Assembly: GCA_024703855.1 (NCBI GenBank)
Contig: CP087965.1
Coordinates: forward strand, 2,472,001 to 2,536,000
Direction of reading: 5' to 3'
DNA: 64,000 nucleotides
Source: Polaromonas sp. P2-4
Lineage (GTDB): Bacteria; Pseudomonadota; Gammaproteobacteria; Burkholderiales; Burkholderiaceae_C
Shown piece after piece: positions 59,241-64,000 of this stretch. Each line of letters starts with the position of its first letter. The stretch's first letter is position 1. Below the pieces are notes generated by a model, which had not been told where the DNA came from, searched no databases, and was given only the letters and a program-made list of their open reading frames with translations. Position numbers and translations under genes: made by a program.

Positions 59241-60149
59241 TCAGGCCTCTTGCCTTTCTTGCCGCACGGTTGGCTTCAACATGTCGGCGATGCCGATGCG
59301 ATGGGCGAACTCCTCGCGCACGCGTTCGGCCACCTCCGTCACGGCCGCCGCGCCGTCGTCGATGAAGTCGATCACCGAACGGAAGGGGCGCTCGCCATGC
59401 GGCAGGGCGACGATGCGGGCGATCTCGTCGGCCACGGCTTGCGGGTCGGCGTTGTCGGGCGTGAGCGCCGAGAGCCGCGCACCGACCTGGTCCATCACGC
59501 CGTCATAACGTGCGTAGGCGGCGGCGGTGGCTTCATCGGCGGGTTTGCCGGCGTTGGGGAAATGCGCGGTGCCGCGTGTGAAGGCGCCGGGCACGACGAT
59601 GGAGGTTTCGATACCGAAACGGGCCAGCTCGTAAGACATGGTCACGGCCAGCGAATCCATCGCCGCCTTGGCGGCGGCGTAGGGGCCGAGGAAGGGCGGA
59701 AAACCACCGCGCACCGTGGTGCTGCTGACCCACAGCACCAGGCCGGATTCCTTGTTGCGCATGAGCGGGAGCACAGCGCGGTTGACGCGCTGGCTGCCCA
59801 GGAAGTTGGTGTCCAGCACCTTGATAATTTCTTCCGGCGTGAAGGCCTCGGTCGGCCCGACGACGAGGTGGCCGGCGTTGTGCACCACGACGTCGAGACG
59901 GCCCTGCTCGGCCAGGATGTGCGCCACGGCGGCATCGGCGGAGGGCTGCGACAAGACGTCGAGCTCAACGGCGCGCAGGTCGTGGCCCTGAGCAAAACTC
60001 CAGTCGCGCAACTCGCGCACCTTGGGCGCGTTGCGGCCCTGGGTGTCGCGCATGCTGGCGTAAACGGTGTGGCCGGCCTGTGCAAGCGAACGGGCGGTGA
60101 GGTGGCCGATGCCGGTGGAGGCACCGGTGACGAGGATGACGGATTTCAT
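59241..60149 (-). CDS. Short-chain dehydrogenase/reductase (oxidoreductase)
   Basis: 302 aa, intact. Start 60149 (MKSVILVTGASTGIGHLTARSLAQAG): TGxxxGIG cofactor motif; NAGH strand (VVVHNAGHLVVG); catalytic Ser and YxxxK in WVSSTTVRGGFPPFLGPYAAAKAAM. The length and the C-terminal VVPGAFTRGTAHF with a long tail match classical SDRs that reduce carbonyls with NADPH (Arg or Ser after the first strand is not diagnostic here). Co-oriented with DUF1097 and DoxX genes. Confidence 0.88.
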   Translation of the reverse strand: MKSVILVTGASTGIGHLTARSLAQAGHTVYASMRDTQGRNAPKVRELRDWSFAQGHDLRAVELDVLSQPSADAAVAHILAEQGRLDVVVHNAGHLVVGPTEAFTPEEIIKVLDTNFLGSQRVNRAVLPLMRNKESGLVLWVSSTTVRGGFPPFLGPYAAAKAAMDSLAVTMSYELARFGIETSIVVPGAFTRGTAHFPNAGKPADEATAAAYARYDGVMDQVGARLSALTPDNADPQAVADEIARIVALPHGERPFRSVIDFIDDGAAAVTEVAERVREEFAHRIGIADMLKPTVRQERQEA

Positions 60150-60174
60150 GATGAGGATCTTTCTAAATATTTGC

Positions 60175-60200
60175 GTGATTAAGGTGATTAAGGTGATTGG
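60175..60200. repeat. Three tandem 9-bp repeats
   Basis: GTGATTAAG, GTGATTAAG, GTGATTGG: between the DUF1097 stop (60207) and the SDR start (60149). Length and placement are those of a protein-binding iteron or slippage tract. Confidence 0.5.
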
Positions 60201-60206
60201 AGGAAA

Positions 60207-60716
60207 TCAGGCGGAGCGGGTGATGCGCTGTTGCAGCGCATGGGCAGTCCACGCGGCCAGCGACCCGAGCACCACCGCGCTGGCCAATCCCGCAAAGGCC
60301 GCCAGTGACGGCGGCTGGTGCGAGGCGAAGAAAGCAATCAGGCCGAGGAAGTAACACAGCATGTTGTTGAACACCGGGGCGGCGCGCAGCGAGACGACCA
60401 CCACCGCCACCGCGAACACCACCAGCGGTAAAGCCAGCGCGCCCAGCGACGGGCCCAGTGCCCCCAGCCCCAGCGCGGCGGCCATGCCGAAGCCCAGACC
60501 GAGCGCCACACACACGGCGTTGACGGCGCCGTCCCGCGCCGTGATGCCGCGCGTAAAAAACGCGACCCAGCCGATGAACATGGCCCAGACCGGCAGCGCC
60601 AGCGTGGCGCTGAGTCCGGCAGCCAGCGCTGCCGTCACGGCCGCGGCGACGGTCAGCATCAGGAACAGCGCAGGCGACGGCCATGCGGCGCGCAGTGGGG
60701 ATAGCGGTAGATGTCA
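60207..60716 (-). CDS. DUF1097 membrane protein (YcdZ-like), one frameshift
   Basis: Start 60716 (MTSTAIPTARRMAVA); the frame changes near 60665, then LMLTVAAAVTAALAAGLSATLALPVWAMFIGWVAFFTRG. Four to five hydrophobic segments and the conserved WVAFFTRG, NNMLCYFLGLIAFFASH and the Ala/Leu-rich C-terminal helix. About 169 aa. Inner-membrane protein of unknown function. The minus-strand series SDR (60884-61632), DUF1097, SDR, DoxX may be one transcript. Confidence 0.75.
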
Positions 60717-60883
60717 TTGATAAGTCCTTGGTTGTGAGTGCTTGGTGTCGAGCGGTGACGAGAGGGCGTACAGATTTCGTAGCGAGCGGCCCGAGGTCAG
60801 GTCGAGCACCGCAGCCGTACTCCCTGCACGGCGAGGAGCACAGGCCCGAGATCGGCCCGCGCAGTAGAAAGATGCATGTCCTC

Positions 60884-61632
60884 TCAGACCAGGCCGCCGT
60901 TGGCGCGCAGCGTCTGGCCGTTGATCCAGGCGGCGTTTTCGCTGACCAAAAGGCCACCGCGCTGGCGATGTCTTCGGGTGTGCCGAGACGTTCCAGCGGT
61001 GCCATCTTCGACATGCGCTCAGTGGTTTCAGGGCTTTTGCCGTCGAGAAAAAGCGCCGTGGCGGTTGGGCCGGGGGCGATGGCGTTGACGGTGATGCGTT
61101 TGCCGCGCAGTTCCTTGGCCATGATGTTGGTGAAGGTTTCCACCGCGCTTTTGGTGGCGGCGTACACGGCATAACCGGGCAGGCCCAGGCCGATCACGCT
61201 GGTGGAGAAGTTGACGATGCGCCCACCCTGCTCCAGCCGCTGGGCCGCTTCACGCAGGGTGTTGAACGTGCCCTTCACGTTGACGGCGAAGAGGCGGTCG
61301 AAGGTGCTGTCGTCGGTGTCGGCCAGCTGGGGCAGCGCGGGCGGCATGATGCCGGCGTTGTTCACCAGCACATCAACGCGGCCATAGGCGCGCTGGGCCT
61401 GCTCGAACAACTCGCGCACGGCGGCGGGGTCAGACACATCGGCCTGCACCGCAATGGCCTGGCCGCCGACCGACGCAATGGCTTGCACTACGCTGTGGGC
61501 CTCGTCGGCCTTGCCGGCGTAGTTGACGACGACTTTGTAGCCGTCACGTGCCAGGCGCTGGGCGATGGCCGCGCCGATGCCGCGGGAGGCGCCGGTGACG
61601 ATGGCGACCTGGGTAGAGGGGGATGGGTTCAT
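60884..61632 (-). CDS. Short-chain dehydrogenase/reductase, one frameshift
   Basis: Start 61632 (MNPSPSTQVAIVTGASRGIGAAIAQRL). TGxxxGIG and VLVNNAGIMPPAL; catalytic Ser and YxxxK in NFSTSVIGLGLPGYAVYAATKSAVETF; then RITVNAIAPGPTATALFLDGKSPE, typical of the FabG-like group. The frame changes near 60955 (CCTTTTGG); the natural end NAAWINGQTLRANGGLV reaches TGA at 60884-60886. About 248 aa. Divergent from the LysR gene at 61804, whose product probably controls it. Confidence 0.87.
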
Positions 61633-61803
61633 TTCGAATACTCCTGGGTTAAAAAGTTGTTGGCGGTGTTTCCTGGCTGCCAGCCGCGCTGGGTGGGTCA
61701 GTGGGTCGATTGTTCTATTCAAGACGACATAGATAAAGCCTATAGAATTGCTATGACTATTCAACCAATCTAAACAATTAACAACCGGAAAAGCGAGGCA
61801 AAG
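61633..61803. promoter_or_regulatory. Divergent promoter SDR/LysR
   Basis: 171 bp, AT-rich towards the LysR side. Contains TAG-N7-CTA with the LysR T-N11-A pattern (ATAGATAAAGCCTAT, about 61728-61742), and two copies of CTATTCAA at about 61715 and 61757. Fits a LysR target controlling the SDR operon and itself. Confidence 0.45.
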
Positions 61804-62701
61804 ATGGACCGTCTGGATGCCATGCGCCTGTTCACGCGCATCGTCGAACTCGGCAGCTTCACCAAGGCGGCCGATGATTTGCAGTTGCCGCGCGCCACCG
61901 TGACGCTGGCCGTGCAGCAGCTCGAAAAGCGCCTGGGCGTGCGCCTGCTGCACCGGACCACGCGCCACGTGAGCCCGACGCAAGACGGCGAGGCGTATTA
62001 CGAGCGCTGCCTGCGGCTACTGACCGATCTGGAAGAAACCGAGTCAGCGTTTGCAACCACCGGCAGCAAACCCAAAGGCAAGCTGCGCGTGGACCTGCAA
62101 GGCACATTGGCCAAGCACTTTGTGCTGCCGGTGGTGCAGGATTTTTTTGAGCGCTACCCCGATATCGAGCTGGAGATCGGCATGGGCGACCGGCTGGTGG
62201 ACCTGGTGCGCGAGGGCGTGGACTGCGTGCTGCGCGCGGGCGAACTGAGCGACTCCAGCATGGTGGCGCGCCGTGTGGCTTCGCTGCAGCAGGTGACCTG
62301 CGCGAGCCGCGAGTACCTGGCGGAGCACGGCACGCCCGAGACGGTGGGAGGCGCTGCGCGGGCACCGGGCGGTCAACTTTCTCTCCAACCGCAGCGGCAA
62401 GCCCCTGCCCTTCGACTTTGTGGTCGATGGCGTGGCGCGCAGTGTGCAGCTCAAGGGTTCGGTGGCGGTGAGCGATGCCGACGCCTATGTGGCTTGCTGT
62501 GCGGCGCACCTGGGCTTTATCCAGCTGCCGCGCTACCACGTGGCGGCACGGCTGGATGACGGCACATTCTGCGAAGTGCTGTCGCCATGGCAGCCCGCAC
62601 CGATGCCGGTCTCGGTGCTGTACCCGCATCACCGCCAGCTGTCGCCGCGCGTGCGGGTGTTTGTCGACTGGCTGGCCGATGTGATGGGGCGAGCGGCCTG
62701 A
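61804..62701 (+). CDS. LysR-family transcriptional regulator, one frameshift
   Basis: Start 61804 (MDRLDAMRLFTRIVELGSFTKAADDLQLPRATVTLAVQQLEKRLGVRLLHRTTRHV), a full HTH of the CrgA/AaeR-like group. Effector domain: GKLRVDLQGTLAKHFVLPVVQDFFERYPDIELEIGMGDRLVDLVREGVDCVLRAG. The frame changes near 62345; then AVNFLSNRSGKPLPFDF, VARSVQLKGSVAVSDADAYVACCAAHLGFIQLPRY and PHHRQLSPRVRVFVDWLADVM. About 299 aa. Divergently placed from the SDR gene, the classical arrangement for regulator and target. Confidence 0.87.
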
Positions 62702-62744
62702 CAACTCAGGCGGCTGGTCAGGGCGGCCTCTTGTTTAACCGCTC

Positions 62745-62798
62745 CTTATTTGATAGCTGGTGGCGCATGTATTACCTGGGCTGCGGCCCGATTTGACT
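62745..62798. repeat. Dispersed ~50-bp repeat, copy 7 of 7
   Basis: CTTATTTGATAGCTGGTGGCGC then CCTGGGCTGCGGCCCGATTTG. Between two convergent LysR genes. Confidence 0.7.
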
Positions 62799-62834
62799 GT
62801 CAATAGCGCATCTTACCGGGACGGTGGCAGAACA

Positions 62835-63779
62835 CTAATTACCCCGCGCCTCTTCATCGCTGCGCTCGGCCAGGGCTGGCGTCGCAAATTCAAGCGCCAG
62901 AAAGTCGATCAGCTCACGCACCGCCGGCAGCAGGCCCCGGCGTGACGGAAACACCGCATGCACAATGCCAGGCCGTGGCCGCCAGCGCGGCAGCATGTCC
63001 ACCAGCAGCCCTTGCTGCAGGTCATGCCGCACCATCATCGTCGGCAGTTGCACCACCCCCACGCCCTGCAGCGCAGCCAGGCGCAGCGCCAGCCGGTCAT
63101 CGGTGATCAAGCGCGGCGTGTGGTGCACGACGGCGCTGGCGCCATCAGGGCCCACCAGGCTCCAGGCGTGCTCGCGGTGCGGCGGGCCTTCGTCCAGGCT
63201 GGGCAGGCTGGCCAGGTCCGCCGGCACCAGCGGCGCGACCAGGCCCTTCAGCAGCCCGGGGCTGGCCACCAGGCGCTGCGTGCTGTCGCCCAGCACGCGC
63301 ATGACCAGGTCGGTGTCTTCCAGCGGCGGAAAACGCACGCGAATGGCAATGTCAAAACCCTCGCCAATCACGTCCACGCGCCGGTTGGTGCTCTCCAGCA
63401 GCACCTGCACGCGGGGGCAGGCGGCCATGAAACGCGCCAGCACGTCGCCGAGCTGGTAGTCGAGCAAGGCCGTGGGGCAGCTCATGCGCACGGTGCCCTG
63501 CGGTTCTGAACTCACGCGGTCAATCACCTCTTGCGCCGCATGGGCCTCGACCAGCATGGCCTGGCAATGCCGGTAGTAGGCCTGGCCAATTTCGGTGACG
63601 GCAAAGCGGCGGGTCGAGCGCTGGATCAGGCGCACGCCCAGGCGCTCTTCGAGCAAGGCGATGCGCCGGCTCAGCTTGGACTTCGGGCTGTTAAGCGCGC
63701 GGCCGGCGGGCGCAAAACCCTGATGCTCGACCACCTGCACAAAGTAATAAAGGTCGTTGAGGTCCTGCATGGCCGTCAT
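62835..63779 (-). CDS. LysR-family transcriptional regulator
   Basis: 314 aa, intact. Start 63779 (MTAMQDLNDLYYFVQVVEHQGFAPAGRALNSPKSKLSRRIALLEERLGVRLIQRSTRRF). Effector domain GTVRMSCPTALLDYQLGDVLARF, FDIAIRVRFPPLEDTDLVMRVLGDSTQRLVASPGLL and a C-terminal GLLVDMLPRWRPRPGIVHAVFPSRRGLLPAVRELIDFL. Divergent from the pirin gene at 63895; LysR-pirin pairs of this kind are common in proteobacteria, and this regulator probably controls the pirin. Confidence 0.88.
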   Translation of the reverse strand: MTAMQDLNDLYYFVQVVEHQGFAPAGRALNSPKSKLSRRIALLEERLGVRLIQRSTRRFAVTEIGQAYYRHCQAMLVEAHAAQEVIDRVSSEPQGTVRMSCPTALLDYQLGDVLARFMAACPRVQVLLESTNRRVDVIGEGFDIAIRVRFPPLEDTDLVMRVLGDSTQRLVASPGLLKGLVAPLVPADLASLPSLDEGPPHREHAWSLVGPDGASAVVHHTPRLITDDRLALRLAALQGVGVVQLPTMMVRHDLQQGLLVDMLPRWRPRPGIVHAVFPSRRGLLPAVRELIDFLALEFATPALAERSDEEARGN

Positions 63780-63780
63780 T

Positions 63781-63796
63781 GTTCCTTAAATAGAAC
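63781..63796. promoter_or_regulatory. Candidate LysR box between LysR and pirin genes
   Basis: GTTC-CTTAAATA-GAAC, with T-N11-A spacing, directly upstream of the LysR start and about 100 bp upstream of the pirin start. Confidence 0.5.
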
Positions 63797-63894
63797 GCTG
63801 ATGGCAAATTTAGCCGACTACCGGGCTCATCGTTCCGGGAATATCTTTAGGCCATGGCAGTTTTTTCTGCCGCCACTTTTTTAAGGAGCAGGTC

Positions 63895-64000
63895 ATGAAA
63901 AAGGTTTTGGGTATTTACAGCAGCCCCCGGCCCCACTGGGTGGGCGACGGTTTTCTCGGTGCGCTCGCTGTTTAGCTACGACACGCTGGGCCAGCATGTC
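63895..64000 (+). CDS. Pirin family protein, 5' end only, one frameshift
   Basis: Start ATG 63895 after AAGGAG. MKKVLGIYSSPRPHWVGDGF, then a one-base frame change near 63955 (TTTTCTCGGTG), after which VRSLFSYDTLGQHV follows to the window edge. HWVGDGFPVRSLFSYD is the standard beginning of bacterial pirins (cupin fold, iron-binding, some with quercetinase activity). In the given frame a TAG at 63973-63975 would stop it. Confidence 0.8.

Overview
The window looks like chromosomal DNA of a betaproteobacterium in the order Burkholderiales, most likely a Comamonadaceae member (Polaromonas/Rhodoferax/Variovorax-like). This is inferred from the high GC, several Bug (TctC-type) solute receptors, an indolepyruvate oxidoreductase pair of proteobacterial type, poly-hydroxybutyrate metabolism, many LysR regulators, and dispersed short repeats of the kind I associate with this family (seven copies of a ~50-bp element, two of a GGGCCGCCCCAAG element). 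No rRNA, tRNA or CRISPR array was seen.

A property of the whole window matters for every entry: about half of the genes carry one or more single-base indels that break an otherwise well-conserved reading frame, including genes such as slyD, sbcC, sbcD and the iorA/iorB-like pair. The protein on both sides of each break is conserved and unaltered, which points to residual sequencing error more than to decay. I give the full gene span and state where the frame changes. Separately, there are true remnants (truncated at both ends, or shuffled), concentrated at 41.1-42.5 kb, 45.6-45.9 kb, 49.5-50.0 kb and 57.1-57.4 kb.

Layout. 0-2.3 kb: esterase, SlyD, first YbaK-like deacylase. 2.3-10.3 kb: a LysR regulator divergent from an indolepyruvate:ferredoxin oxidoreductase pair and a TRAP transporter (DctPQM), probably one aryl- or keto-acid uptake and oxidation unit. 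10.3-13.3 kb: second YbaK-like gene whose stop codon was hit by an IS1634-like element, itself then hit by a 261-bp MITE. 13.3-20 kb: 3-hydroxybutyrate oligomer hydrolase, membrane PQQ glucose dehydrogenase, a DUF6494-type small protein, class I fructose-bisphosphate aldolase. 20-29 kb: NERD-domain helicase, an AT-richer RloC/PrrC-type ATPase, and SbcCD. 29-34.2 kb: rearranged accessory stretch with a DTW-domain gene, an AAA/DUF4143 ATPase, a DUF1016::DTW chimera, a VOC gene between 16-bp inverted repeats, and two relatives of a zinc-ribbon gene. 34-40 kb: envelope and metabolic genes. 40-53.2 kb: a catabolic island (amidohydrolase, GST, CaiB/BaiF CoA-transferase, Bug receptors, tannase-like esterase, acyl-CoA dehydrogenases, enoyl-CoA hydratase) full of gene fragments. 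53.4-64 kb: hydrolase, FAD oxidoreductase, Fic protein under a double-palindrome operator, a PIN toxin-antitoxin pair with four 9-bp iterons, SDR/DoxX genes, LysR regulators and the start of a pirin gene.

The most informative observations are the nested insertion at 10.93-13.15 kb, which can be undone base by base; the Fic operator at 55.82-55.87 kb; the chimeric DUF1016::DTW gene created by a 346-bp partial duplication; the inverted-repeat-bounded VOC segment; and the NERD-helicase/AAA_13 pair. No complete, clearly new multi-gene system could be proven from sequence alone.
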